Shown piece after piece: positions 42,690 through 50,589 of a stretch of DNA of 64,000 nt. A program made the translations under genes and the position numbers. The notes beneath the pieces were generated by a model. The model was not told the DNA's origin, did no database searches, and saw only the letters and a program-made list of their open reading frames with translations. Source of the stretch: Bradyrhizobium macuxiense (GTDB lineage Bacteria > Pseudomonadota > Alphaproteobacteria > Rhizobiales > Xanthobacteraceae); contig NZ_VITY01000001.1 in assembly GCF_007993935.1 (NCBI RefSeq), positions 806,001 to 870,000 of the forward strand, read 5' to 3'. Every line of letters starts with the position of its first letter. Position 1 is the first letter of the stretch.

Positions 42690-44306
42690 TCACTCCTGCC
42701 GCCGCTTGAGATCGCGACAATCGAAGAACGCGCCCTCGCGCATCAGCTTCGCGACGAAATCCTTCAAGCCGGCGCGCTGGATCTTCTCGGTCGCGGTCAG
42801 CGGCAGCTTTTCGACGAAGCAGATCCAGCCCGGCGCCTTGTAATAGGCCATCTGCTCCAGGCTCCAGCGCACGATCTCCTCGGCGAGTGCGCGGTCCGCG
42901 CCCGGCTGCTCCGCGATGATGACGGCCGCGACCTCGTCGCCGCGCATCTGATCCGGGGTAGCTGCGACCGCGGCCTGCCGGATCGCGGGGTGGCGGTTGA
43001 GGACGGATTCGACCTCGACCGCGGCGATGTTCTCGCCGGAGCGGCGGATCACGTTCTTCTTGCGGTCGACGAAATGAAGATCGCCATCGGCGTCGCGCGA
43101 GACGATATCACCGGTATGCAGCCAGCCGTCCTTCCAGGCCTCGGCGGTGGCTTCCGGGTTCTTCAGGTACTCCTTGAAGAAGCCGTAGCGGGGATCGGCC
43201 CCTGCCCGCCGCACCAGCAGCTCGCCCGGCGTTCCCGCCGCCGCATCGTTGCCGCCGTCGTCGACGATCCGAACCTCGACCTCGGGCGCCGGCCGACCGA
43301 AACAGCTGGTGCCGACCTTGCGCGGCTCGGCATTGGCGGCGATCACGCCGCCGCTGCCGGTCTCGGTCATCGCCCAGGCCTCGAGCAGCGGAAAGCCGAA
43401 GCGTTCCTCGAACGGGGCGTGCAGCAGCCTGTCGACGCCGGCGCCGAAGCCGAACCGCACACTGTGCGCGCGATCCTCATGCGACGGCGGCGCGCTCATC
43501 AGCATCGAGGGCATCACGCCGAGATAATGCAGGCAGGTCGCGCGGCTGTCGCGCACCGATGCCCACCAGCTGCGCGGATGGAAGCGGTCGAGCATGGTCA
43601 GGCTGCCGCCGACCGACATCATCGCCATCAGCGACACCGCCATCGCGTTCATGTGGAACAGCGGCAGCGGCGTGATCATGCGCTCACCGTCGAGCCTGAG
43701 ATCGATCAACCCGCCGACGTCGCGATACCAGTCTCCGGAATACAGAAAGTAGGTGTTGGTCAGCACGCAGCCCTTGGGCTGGCCTGTTGTCCCCGACGTA
43801 TAGAGCAGCGCGCATTCGCTTCCACCGTCGCCGGCGCTCGCCGGCCGCGCGCCGCCGAACGGGGCCGGAATCTCGCCGCTGTCGGTCACCACCGGAATCC
43901 GCCGGCCGGCCTGGCGCGCCGCGGTCTCGACCTCCTCGCGCCGCTTGGCGAGGACGAAGGCGGCATTCATCTCCGAATGCGCGATGATATATTCGAGCTC
44001 GCTGACCCGCAGATCGGGGTTGATCGGCACCACGGAGACACCGAGCGCGTTCAGCGCGAACCACAGCTCGATGAACACCGGCCTGTTCTGCAGCAGAAGC
44101 CCGACCCGATGGCCTTGGCCATAGCCTCGGCTCGCAAACGCCGCGCGCCAGCGCTCGACCCGCTCGAGCATGGCGCGGTACGAGATCTCTTCGGCCGCGA
44201 TGCCGTAGGTCTCGGCCGTCTCGGGCAGCACGTTGAGAAAGCCGGCTTCCTCCCGGCGGAGCGCGGTGTCGCGGAAGCGGGCATAGACTGTGGTCGCTGT
44301 GGTCAA
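42690..44306 (-). CDS. AMP-forming acyl/aryl-CoA ligase
   Basis: The 538-residue protein has the adenylate-forming motifs LLYTSGTTGQPKG (about 168-180), the GFGAGVDRLLHAPFEERFG region, YGFFKEYLKNPEATAEAWKDG, GWLHTGDIVSRDADG, and the C-terminal Lys in TEKIQR. It activates a carboxylic acid as CoA thioester. The only plausible start is a TTG at 44306, 8 bp from the dioxygenase beta stop. In this operon it probably activates an aryl carboxylate before or after dioxygenation; the exact acid is unknown. Confidence 0.85.
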   Translation of the reverse strand: MTTATTVYARFRDTALRREEAGFLNVLPETAETYGIAAEEISYRAMLERVERWRAAFASRGYGQGHRVGLLLQNRPVFIELWFALNALGVSVVPINPDLRVSELEYIIAHSEMNAAFVLAKRREEVETAARQAGRRIPVVTDSGEIPAPFGGARPASAGDGGSECALLYTSGTTGQPKGCVLTNTYFLYSGDWYRDVGGLIDLRLDGERMITPLPLFHMNAMAVSLMAMMSVGGSLTMLDRFHPRSWWASVRDSRATCLHYLGVMPSMLMSAPPSHEDRAHSVRFGFGAGVDRLLHAPFEERFGFPLLEAWAMTETGSGGVIAANAEPRKVGTSCFGRPAPEVEVRIVDDGGNDAAAGTPGELLVRRAGADPRYGFFKEYLKNPEATAEAWKDGWLHTGDIVSRDADGDLHFVDRKKNVIRRSGENIAAVEVESVLNRHPAIRQAAVAATPDQMRGDEVAAVIIAEQPGADRALAEEIVRWSLEQMAYYKAPGWICFVEKLPLTATEKIQRAGLKDFVAKLMREGAFFDCRDLKRRQE

Positions 44307-44313
44307 GACGCAC

Positions 44314-44790
44314 TCACATGAAGAGCTGGATATTGCCGAACGGCGCGTCGAAATTCACGAGATCGATGCGCTTGAGCCTGATCTTGAGATCATCGCCGAC
44401 CTGAACGAGATCGTGCGACGCCCATCCCGAAAAACGCTCCAGCGTGTCGCCGCGCGTCTCGGTGTAGATAAAGGACGTCCGCGCCTTGAAGATGCCGGCC
44501 GCCGGATCGCAGGCCACGATCTGCGGCGCCTGCAGCAGATGATGGCAGCGGCTCTTCGGCTTCTGGCTGAACGTGCGTTCGCCGGCCAGCCGCTCGATCC
44601 GCACTTTCATCAGCAGCAGGTCTTCGTACATCAGTGACGGCTGCAGCACCGGATCCTGCTGCTGCCATTCCAGCGGCATCCAGTAGCGCCCCTCCGGGTG
44701 AAACAGGTCGAGCCAGGCCTGCCACTGCATCGTGTCGAGCAGATCGGCTTCCAGATAGACGAAATCGGTGATGGTTTTTTCGCTGATCAT
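44314..44790 (-). CDS. Ring-hydroxylating dioxygenase beta subunit
   Basis: The 158-residue protein has the cone-fold beta-subunit pattern: ITDFVYLEADLLDTMQWQAW, LDLFHPEGRYWMPLEW and RLKRIDLVNFDAPFGNIQLF. It is translationally coupled to the alpha subunit gene (4-bp overlap). These subunits form the structural part of alpha3beta3 Rieske dioxygenases. DAPFGNIQ is reminiscent of benzoate/anthranilate-type systems, but specificity lies in the alpha subunit. Confidence 0.87.
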   Translation of the reverse strand: MISEKTITDFVYLEADLLDTMQWQAWLDLFHPEGRYWMPLEWQQQDPVLQPSLMYEDLLLMKVRIERLAGERTFSQKPKSRCHHLLQAPQIVACDPAAGIFKARTSFIYTETRGDTLERFSGWASHDLVQVGDDLKIRLKRIDLVNFDAPFGNIQLFM

Positions 44791-46127
44791 TCCGCGGCCT
44801 CGACCGGCTCGACCATGTCCATGGTCATGAATTTGGCCCAGGCATGAAACTGGTTGCGCATCTGGCGCTCCGACGTGCCGTTGATAACAGCGGTGACGTC
44901 AGCCTCCTCGCCGCTCTCGTAGAGCCGGCGCAGATTGACCCACTGATTGCCGTTGGTTTTCAACCCTTCCTGCGCCCGCTCGTACATTTCGAGATCGTCG
45001 TGCCCGACGATCGAGGTCGGCGCGTTGATAAAGCGATTATACATCAGCGCCCGCTCGTAGAGCTTGTCGGGCGCGCCGACCAGACGATAGACCCAGCTCT
45101 CCACCAGCGTCCGGTCCACCGCGATCGGGATGAAATTGCGCAGGATCTGCACCGCGCCCTTCACCATGATGTTCGGGAAATAGACCGTGTTGTGCCGGAC
45201 CTCGCCCAGGATCTCGTGCGCCCGCTTCTCGCCATAGGCCGCCACCATCTGGCCGAGATAGCCCTCAATGTCCGAATAGTTGGAATGGATGGAATTGGCG
45301 ACGCCGGTGTGGCCATGGCCGTTCGGCCAGATCCGGATGCCGCTCTGCTCGTAGAACTCGTACGGGCTCATGAATGGTCCATAGAGCTGCACCGCCATCG
45401 GCGTTTCCTTGGAGTCGCCCTGCTCGCGCTGCCAGACCTTGATGGCGGTGCCGGCCGAGCTCTCATGCGCCACCATGGGATGGCAGGTGTCGGTCTGGTT
45501 CTCGACCAGCATCTTCCAATTGCAGGTGTGCATGTAGCGGATCGGCGTGGCCACGACGGCGAGCTTCCCCTCCGGCGAGCGGTCGACCATGTTGTCGATG
45601 GTCGAGAGGCTTTCGCCGAAATAATCCTCGAAGCCGACGCCGGTTTCGCTCAGCCGCGCGAAGATGAAATCCCGGTAGACGACGACGTTCCTGATCCGCG
45701 ACAGCCCGTCATTCGCCTTTGTGTCGGTGAATCCGGTGCCCTCGTAGCCCTTCTTCAGCGGGATTGCGAGCAGCGAGCCGTCGGTCTTGAATGACCAGGC
45801 ATGATAGGGACAGCGGAAAAACTTTCCGGTGTTGCCGCACGGCTCGGAGGCGATCTTGACGCCCTTGTGCGGACAGCGGTTGTAGAACAGGTGGATCGAG
45901 CCGTCGGTATGGCGGCTCGCCACCACCGGCTGCCGGCCGATATTGGCGGTGATGAAATCGCCGGCCTTCGCCAGCTGGCTGGCATGTCCGACATAGATCC
46001 AGCTGTTTGGAAACAGATGCTCCATCTCGAGATCGAATATCTCGGGATCGACATAGACGTCGCGATGCACCTCGGCGTCGCGCACCAGCCCGCCGATCGC
46101 GCGGGGATTCTTTCCGTATTTCACCAT
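44787..46127 (-). CDS. Rieske-type ring-hydroxylating dioxygenase alpha subunit
   Basis: The 446-residue protein has the Rieske 2Fe-2S ligands Cys85/His87 (RCPHKGVKI) and Cys106/His109 (CPYHAW), and mononuclear iron ligands His216 and His221 in NQTDTCHPMVAHES, with the bridging Asp213. NWKMLVEN precedes them. Length and ligands fit benzoate/toluate/salicylate-5-hydroxylase-type large subunits. It forms an operon with the beta subunit, a VanB-type reductase, a CoA ligase and an SDR. Substrate cannot be set from sequence alone. Confidence 0.9.
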   Translation of the reverse strand: MVKYGKNPRAIGGLVRDAEVHRDVYVDPEIFDLEMEHLFPNSWIYVGHASQLAKAGDFITANIGRQPVVASRHTDGSIHLFYNRCPHKGVKIASEPCGNTGKFFRCPYHAWSFKTDGSLLAIPLKKGYEGTGFTDTKANDGLSRIRNVVVYRDFIFARLSETGVGFEDYFGESLSTIDNMVDRSPEGKLAVVATPIRYMHTCNWKMLVENQTDTCHPMVAHESSAGTAIKVWQREQGDSKETPMAVQLYGPFMSPYEFYEQSGIRIWPNGHGHTGVANSIHSNYSDIEGYLGQMVAAYGEKRAHEILGEVRHNTVYFPNIMVKGAVQILRNFIPIAVDRTLVESWVYRLVGAPDKLYERALMYNRFINAPTSIVGHDDLEMYERAQEGLKTNGNQWVNLRRLYESGEEADVTAVINGTSERQMRNQFHAWAKFMTMDMVEPVEAAE

Positions 46128-46145
46128 GGCGCCTCTTGCCTCCGC

Positions 46146-47096
46146 TCAGAGATCCAACACCAGCCGCTCCGACTTCGCACGCGACACGCAAATCTGCATG
46201 ACCTTGTTGGACGCCTTCTCCTCATCGCTGAGAATGACGTCGCGATGATCGGGCACGCCTCCGATCACGCCGCACTGGCAGATGCCGCAGTCGCCGCGCT
46301 GACAGTCGTACAGCACGTCGAGCCCCGCCGCTTCCAGCGCCTGGATGATGCTCTGATCGGTCGCGACCGTGATGACCTGTCCCGTCGACTTGAGCTCGAC
46401 CTCGAACGGCTGGTTCGGTGAAGTGGGCTGCTCCGCCTTGAACAGCTCGAAATGGATGCGGTCTGCCGGGATGCCCTTGGCGAGCGCCGCCGCCTTCACC
46501 GCGTCAATCATGCCGGCCGGCCCGCAGACATAGACGTGAGCGCCTGCGGGTGCCTCGCCAAGCACGGCTGCGATATCGAGGCGGGATTCATCGCTGTCGT
46601 AATGAACCGCCAACCCCTCCGAACAGATTGTCTGCAACTGCGGCAGGAACGCCAGCAGCCCCGGCATTCGCCCGGCATAATGCAGGCGATATTGCGCTCC
46701 CTGCGCGTTCAGCTTAGCCGCCATCGACAGGATCGGCGTAACGCCGATGCCGCCGGCAAACAGCAACGCCGGCGCGGCGCCCTCGTGAAGGCCGAAATTG
46801 TTGACCGGCGTGCTCGCCCGGATGACGTCGCCGACCTGAAGGGCATGCATGAACTGCGAACCGCCGGTCGACGCCTGCTCGCGCAGCACCCCCAGCGCAA
46901 CGGCGCCCTTGGGCAGGCCCGGCAGCGCCATCAGGGAATACGGCCGGTCGCCTCCACCCGGCAGCAGCACGCGAATATGCGCGCCCGCTTGCCAGTCCGG
47001 CACGGCACCGCCCTCCACACCGAACACGACGCTGCGAATGACTGGCGTCTCCGCAACGACCGACTGCACTCTGAGCTTGAGTGGATGCGCGTCCAT
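46146..47096 (-). CDS. VanB/phthalate-dioxygenase-reductase-type oxidoreductase
   Basis: The 316-residue protein has an FMN-binding barrel with RPYSL (51-55), an NAD domain with GGIGVTP (115-121) and CGPAGM, and a C-terminal plant-type 2Fe-2S ferredoxin domain with Cys265, 270, 273 and 303. It passes electrons from NADH to the Rieske alpha subunit without a separate ferredoxin. It is the first gene of the operon; a strong promoter lies 32-60 bp upstream. Confidence 0.9.
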   Translation of the reverse strand: MDAHPLKLRVQSVVAETPVIRSVVFGVEGGAVPDWQAGAHIRVLLPGGGDRPYSLMALPGLPKGAVALGVLREQASTGGSQFMHALQVGDVIRASTPVNNFGLHEGAAPALLFAGGIGVTPILSMAAKLNAQGAQYRLHYAGRMPGLLAFLPQLQTICSEGLAVHYDSDESRLDIAAVLGEAPAGAHVYVCGPAGMIDAVKAAALAKGIPADRIHFELFKAEQPTSPNQPFEVELKSTGQVITVATDQSIIQALEAAGLDVLYDCQRGDCGICQCGVIGGVPDHRDVILSDEEKASNKVMQICVSRAKSERLVLDL

Positions 47097-47469
47097 TCGG
47101 GCATCTCATATTATATGAATTTGCATATTTTTATACATGTAATAATTGCCTGTCAATCGTCGAAGCGATGGGACGCCGAGGCTGCCAGGAAAGGCCCGGC
47201 GCCCGGGCGACCGCAGCTCTTCTGCGGCGATCATGGCGCGCGCAATCCATTCGGCGGGCAAAACGCTTTCGATCCCTGCCTCGAGAAACCGCGAGATGCG
47301 CACGGCGCACCAGCGCCGTCACAGCGGTTGGTCGGGTTTGCAACGTCTCTGGGATTACGCAGGCAGCCCACACAGTCGACGATCGCGAGCGATCGCCATC
47401 GATGCATCACGGTTCGAGCGATCGTGACTACATGTCGGCGGTTGCTTCAGCTGCAGTTACGGAAGGCCG
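47097..47469. other. Intergenic region upstream of the Rieske operon
   Basis: The first 60 bp are strikingly AT-rich in a GC-rich genome and carry the operon promoter and the palindromes CATATTATATG (47107-47117) and TACATGTA (47134-47141). The remainder, to the stop of the LuxR-type gene, has small open frames but nothing recognisable. Confidence 0.55.
47128..47156 (-). promoter_or_regulatory. Promoter of the Rieske operon with an embedded palindrome
   Basis: On the minus strand, consensus TTGACA (47151-47156) and TAAAAA (47128-47133) flank a 17-bp spacer. The palindrome TACATGTA (47134-47141) abuts the -10 element. The nine bases TTACATGTA are shared with the IorA promoter in the same promoter context. 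This points to common repression by the MarR proteins encoded between the two operons. Confidence 0.7.
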
Positions 47470-48105
47470 CTAGGTCCCGCTCGGCCCGGCATACGAGACC
47501 GCGAGCGTCGCCAGAACCGTCCGGTTGCTGATCTCGAGCTTGCGGAAGATGTGATGCAGATGAACCTTGATGGTACCGTCGGCCACTTTCAGACGGCGGC
47601 CAATCTCCTTGTTCGATAGGCCTTCCGACACCAGGTTCATGATCTGACGCTCGCGCTCCGTCAGCATCGCGAGATATTTCTCCGGCATCACGGTTTGCGT
47701 GCAGGAGATGGCCTCCTCCCCCGGGGCCGGCGGCAGCATCTTCTGGCCATCCGCGACCTGCCGCAAAGTTTGTATGAGGGTCTCAGGCTCCTCGTCATGG
47801 AGCATGACGCCGTAGACCCCCGCTGCCGCCAGCATCGCAAGATCGCGATCCTCAACGGAGGTAGCCAGAAAGACGAGCCGCACGGCAGATGTCTCGATGT
47901 CGAGCATTGCCTGCTCAAAAATGTCAGGCATCGACATGTCCAAAATGGCTATATCGGGCGCAAGACGCCGTATTGCCTCGAAACAGCTCGCACCATCATT
48001 GCAGCGAGCAACAACCTTGAAATCACGTTCTGCTTCGAGCAGGCAGTTGAGACCCAATAAAACAACAGGATATCTGCTAGCAATCACCACACGACTGAAA
48101 TGCAT
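47470..48105 (-). CDS. NarL/LuxR-type response regulator with atypical receiver
   Basis: The 211-residue protein has a receiver domain (about 1-120) with the phosphoacceptor Asp56 in AILDMSMPD, but the usual acidic pair near residue 10 is replaced by Ser-Arg (VVIASRYPVV) and the conserved Lys in the GYxxKD motif reads MLHDE. A complete LuxR-type helix-turn-helix follows: LTERERQIMNLVSEGLSNKE, then DGTIKVHLHHIFRKLEI. No sensor kinase is adjacent. It is divergent from a second such regulator across a region with a 16-bp palindrome. Likely a regulator of the surface-polysaccharide region; inference. Confidence 0.85.
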   Translation of the reverse strand: MHFSRVVIASRYPVVLLGLNCLLEAERDFKVVARCNDGASCFEAIRRLAPDIAILDMSMPDIFEQAMLDIETSAVRLVFLATSVEDRDLAMLAAAGVYGVMLHDEEPETLIQTLRQVADGQKMLPPAPGEEAISCTQTVMPEKYLAMLTERERQIMNLVSEGLSNKEIGRRLKVADGTIKVHLHHIFRKLEISNRTVLATLAVSYAGPSGT

Positions 48106-48592
48106 TTAAGGCCAATCCTCAGTCCCCCAGTTCAGCTCGGCGCCCAATTGAATAATAAACTACTCCAATACGAAGCTTTTTCGTAAGGATTTGTTGTCGC
48201 GGACACCCCGTGAATTTACTGCCTGGGTGTGCCGACAGGCGCATTTCCAGCAACGGGTGATCGCAGCGCCGATCCGACTCACCCCAAGCGAGCGTCAATC
48301 AACAGGCGTCCCGGCTCGCACCCGTGACATCGCCCGCTTCTCATGGCGAGCACCATCCGAAACAATGTCTATAACCAACGGTATATAGGGATATTGGGGA
48401 TTAGCATTTAAAATTCCTAAATATTTAGGAGTGGGCTCGAGGCTTTTTTCGTCCTCAGGCCTGGCTAGTTCGATCGGCCAAACCTGAGAAATGTTTTTGC
48501 TACGCGTTGTTTTTTAGCTGGGTGGATCAACAAAATGCGCCGGATTCAACCGACCCGCCCATTGTTTCATTGTAGCGTCCGGGAGAGTTTCC
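48106..48592. other. Divergent AT-rich region between the two LuxR-type regulators
   Basis: This 487-bp region is AT-rich towards its right half (48370-48540) and contains the perfect palindrome at 48415-48430. No gene is supported. GGGAGAG lies before the right-hand ATG. Confidence 0.5.
48415..48430. promoter_or_regulatory. Perfect 16-bp palindrome, candidate LuxR-type operator
   Basis: TCCTAAATATTTAGGA is a perfect inverted repeat, the most symmetrical site noticed in the window. It lies 163 bp upstream of the right-hand regulator and 310 bp from the left-hand one. A dimeric LuxR-type protein is the natural candidate ligand, perhaps one of the two flanking gene products. Confidence 0.6.
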
Positions 48593-49516
48593 ATGAGACG
48601 GCGATATTCCTTTGCTATTGTGCTTGTTGGTGAAAACAGTCTTCGTAAGGAAGGTCTTGCTAGAATTCTGAACTCGGAGAGTTTTCAAGTCCTGACTTCG
48701 ATATCCGATGCCGATGATTTGCTCGGCGACGATGCGCCCCAGAGGACCTCAAGCAGTTCGGCATTGCTGCTCCTCATCGTTCACACCGGCGATGATTTTC
48801 GCCCGACGATCGACCAAATCGAGTCCTTCAAGCGTCGCCACGCCGATGGACGCGTAGCCGTCGTCGCAGATCAATATCGTGTGAGCGATCTGGCTGCCGC
48901 ACTCCGGGCCGGTGCCACGGGGTACTTCATCGACGTGATGAATTGCGATGCGTTCATCAAGTCCATCGAACTTGTCATGATGGGTGGGACGGTGTTCCCG
49001 CCGGCGTTCCTGACGTCCACGCTCGACGCCGAAGAACGCGACACGGACGATGCTGCAACACCCACCGATGACGATCCCGCCGTCGCAGAGGCGGATGACA
49101 GGCTCGCGCGGCAGCTTTCGCCGCGGGAGATCTCGATCCTGCAGTGTCTGATCGAGGGCGATTCCAACAAGTGTATTGCCCGCAAGATCAATATTGCCGA
49201 AGCCACGGTGAAGGTTCACATCAAGGCGATCCTTCGCAAGATTCGGGTTCAGAACAGAACGCAGGCGGCGATCTGGGGCCTCAATCATCGCCCTGCGGCC
49301 TGGCCGAAAACCAATGGGTCTGCGCATCAGACCGCCGACGCCGAGCGGCCCCTGCCGCCGAAGAGAGAGCTTCCCAAGCTCGCGAGAGCGAGCCGGCCGG
49401 CGCCCCTCGGCACAATCGACCACGCGGCGAACTATTTTGAGGTGCCCCTCACCAACGGCCACGCCCGCACGGGCATGAGCTCAAAGATCGACGCGGCGAT
49501 CCGGCTTCGGAAATAG
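48593..49516 (+). CDS. LuxR-type regulator with pseudo-receiver domain
   Basis: The 307-residue protein has a receiver-like fold (about 6-135) but lacks the phosphoacceptor: the expected Asp region reads LLLLIVHTGDD, the N-terminal acidic pair reads VLVGEN, and the GYxxKD Lys is Asp (TGYFIDV). The LuxR-type HTH is intact: LSPREISILQCLIEGDSNKC, EATVKVHIKAILRKI. A Pro-rich tail of about 75 residues follows, unusual for NarL-type proteins. It likely acts without phosphorylation. It is divergent from another regulator with an atypical receiver. Confidence 0.84.
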   Translation: MRRRYSFAIVLVGENSLRKEGLARILNSESFQVLTSISDADDLLGDDAPQRTSSSSALLLLIVHTGDDFRPTIDQIESFKRRHADGRVAVVADQYRVSDLAAALRAGATGYFIDVMNCDAFIKSIELVMMGGTVFPPAFLTSTLDAEERDTDDAATPTDDDPAVAEADDRLARQLSPREISILQCLIEGDSNKCIARKINIAEATVKVHIKAILRKIRVQNRTQAAIWGLNHRPAAWPKTNGSAHQTADAERPLPPKRELPKLARASRPAPLGTIDHAANYFEVPLTNGHARTGMSSKIDAAIRLRK

Positions 49517-49534
49517 CCGAAGCCGTGTTCTCTG

Positions 49535-49564
49535 ACATCCTGCCGGGTAACCCCGGCGGGATGT
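49535..49564 (+). terminator. 13-bp hairpin after the LuxR-type gene, overlapping a recurring leader motif
   Basis: ACATCCTGCCGGG (49535-49547) pairs with CCCGGCGGGATGT (49552-49564), with one G-U pair, around TAAC. No U-tract follows. The right half belongs to the GGGTAACCCC...GTTGAGC motif (49545-49569), also found upstream of two other genes, so it may be a leader element rather than a terminator. Confidence 0.45.
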
Positions 49565-49628
49565 TGAGCCGTGGCGCATAGACGCATGCGACTCGCGACG
49601 GTGGATGCGGGCTGGCAAGGGGGCACGA

Positions 49629-50384
49629 ATGGCCCGGCTTCTTTTTTCATTCGCATTGCTTGTGGGCTTGTCTGGTGTCGCCTGTGGGCAGACCGCGCCC
49701 GAGATCGCGCCAAGCGGAAAGCTGCGCGTTGGCATGATTGCGATTACTGTGCTCGGTGGCGTAGCTGAGCCTGTCGCGAGGTTCATTGGACAGAAGTTCG
49801 GCGTGGCCGTCGAACCCGTGATGTATCCGAGTCCGGATGCCTATCTGCAAAGCTTCGGCAAGGATGAATGGGACATCGCGATCGGGCCGCGCGTCCTTGC
49901 TCCTGCGGACAAGGCCGATTCCACGGCGGACCTCTGGGTCATCAGCCTTGTCTACGTCGCGGCACCGGGAAAGGAATTTCCCGATATCGCCTCCGTCGAC
50001 AGAACAGGTGTGAAGATCGGCACGATTCGCGGCGCCCCTTCCGAGCGTGTGTTGGCGCGGGAGATCAAGGCCGCTGAGATTGTCCGTATCCCGCTTAGCC
50101 CCACTATCGCAGCCGACGCGGCCGAGCTGCTGCGCTCTGGCAAGGCGGATGTCTTCGGGGCGGACTCTGGCGTCGGGTATCCCGCTGCTGATGCCTTGCC
50201 GGGCGCAAAGATCGTGCCGGGCGCCTTTGCGATGGTTCGCGTGGCGGCGGCGTTACCGAAAGGCCGATCAGCCGCAGCGCAGGCTGCACTTGCGACGCTC
50301 GTCGACGAAGCAAAGCAGAGCGGCGTCGTGCAGAAGGCGATCGACGCGAAGGGCCTCAAAGGTGTGAACGTCGCCACGAAGTAG
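49629..50384 (+). CDS. Periplasmic solute-binding-like protein (family 3 type)
   Basis: From ATG 49629 (after AAGGGGG) the 251-residue product has a signal peptide, MARLLFSFALLVGLSGVACG, with a possible lipobox Cys, then a mature domain starting PSGKLRVGMIAITVLGG. Segments KDEWDIAIGPRVLAPADKAD and GKADVFGADSGVGYP fit ABC family 3 or PhnD/TAXI-like binding proteins. An upstream in-frame ATG at 49605 is an alternative start. No permease or ATPase is adjacent, so it may be an orphan sensor or binding protein. Confidence 0.75.
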   Translation: MARLLFSFALLVGLSGVACGQTAPEIAPSGKLRVGMIAITVLGGVAEPVARFIGQKFGVAVEPVMYPSPDAYLQSFGKDEWDIAIGPRVLAPADKADSTADLWVISLVYVAAPGKEFPDIASVDRTGVKIGTIRGAPSERVLAREIKAAEIVRIPLSPTIAADAAELLRSGKADVFGADSGVGYPAADALPGAKIVPGAFAMVRVAAALPKGRSAAAQAALATLVDEAKQSGVVQKAIDAKGLKGVNVATK

Positions 50385-50522
50385 CGGGACACGCGCGATC
50401 CAATGGCCAGGTTCACCCCGAGCGCATCTCGATTATCGCATGTCGCCTATTGGCCCTTCGCGGCATTTGCTGCGGTTGCACAAAGATGGTCGCTGTTGGC
50501 GCAAGCGACATCACCGACGATC

Positions 50523-50544
50523 CACCTCTCCCTTGGGAGAGGTG
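50523..50544. terminator. Bidirectional hairpin between convergent genes
   Basis: CACCTCTCCC-TT-GGGAGAGGTG is a perfect 10-bp inverted repeat between the solute-binding gene and the HlyD-type gene, which converge. It resembles interspersed intergenic hairpins in this genus. It may terminate either transcript. Confidence 0.55.
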
Positions 50545-50589
50545 AGATGCGCGCGTGGCCAAAGCGACGCGATCCAGGTTCGTCACACC

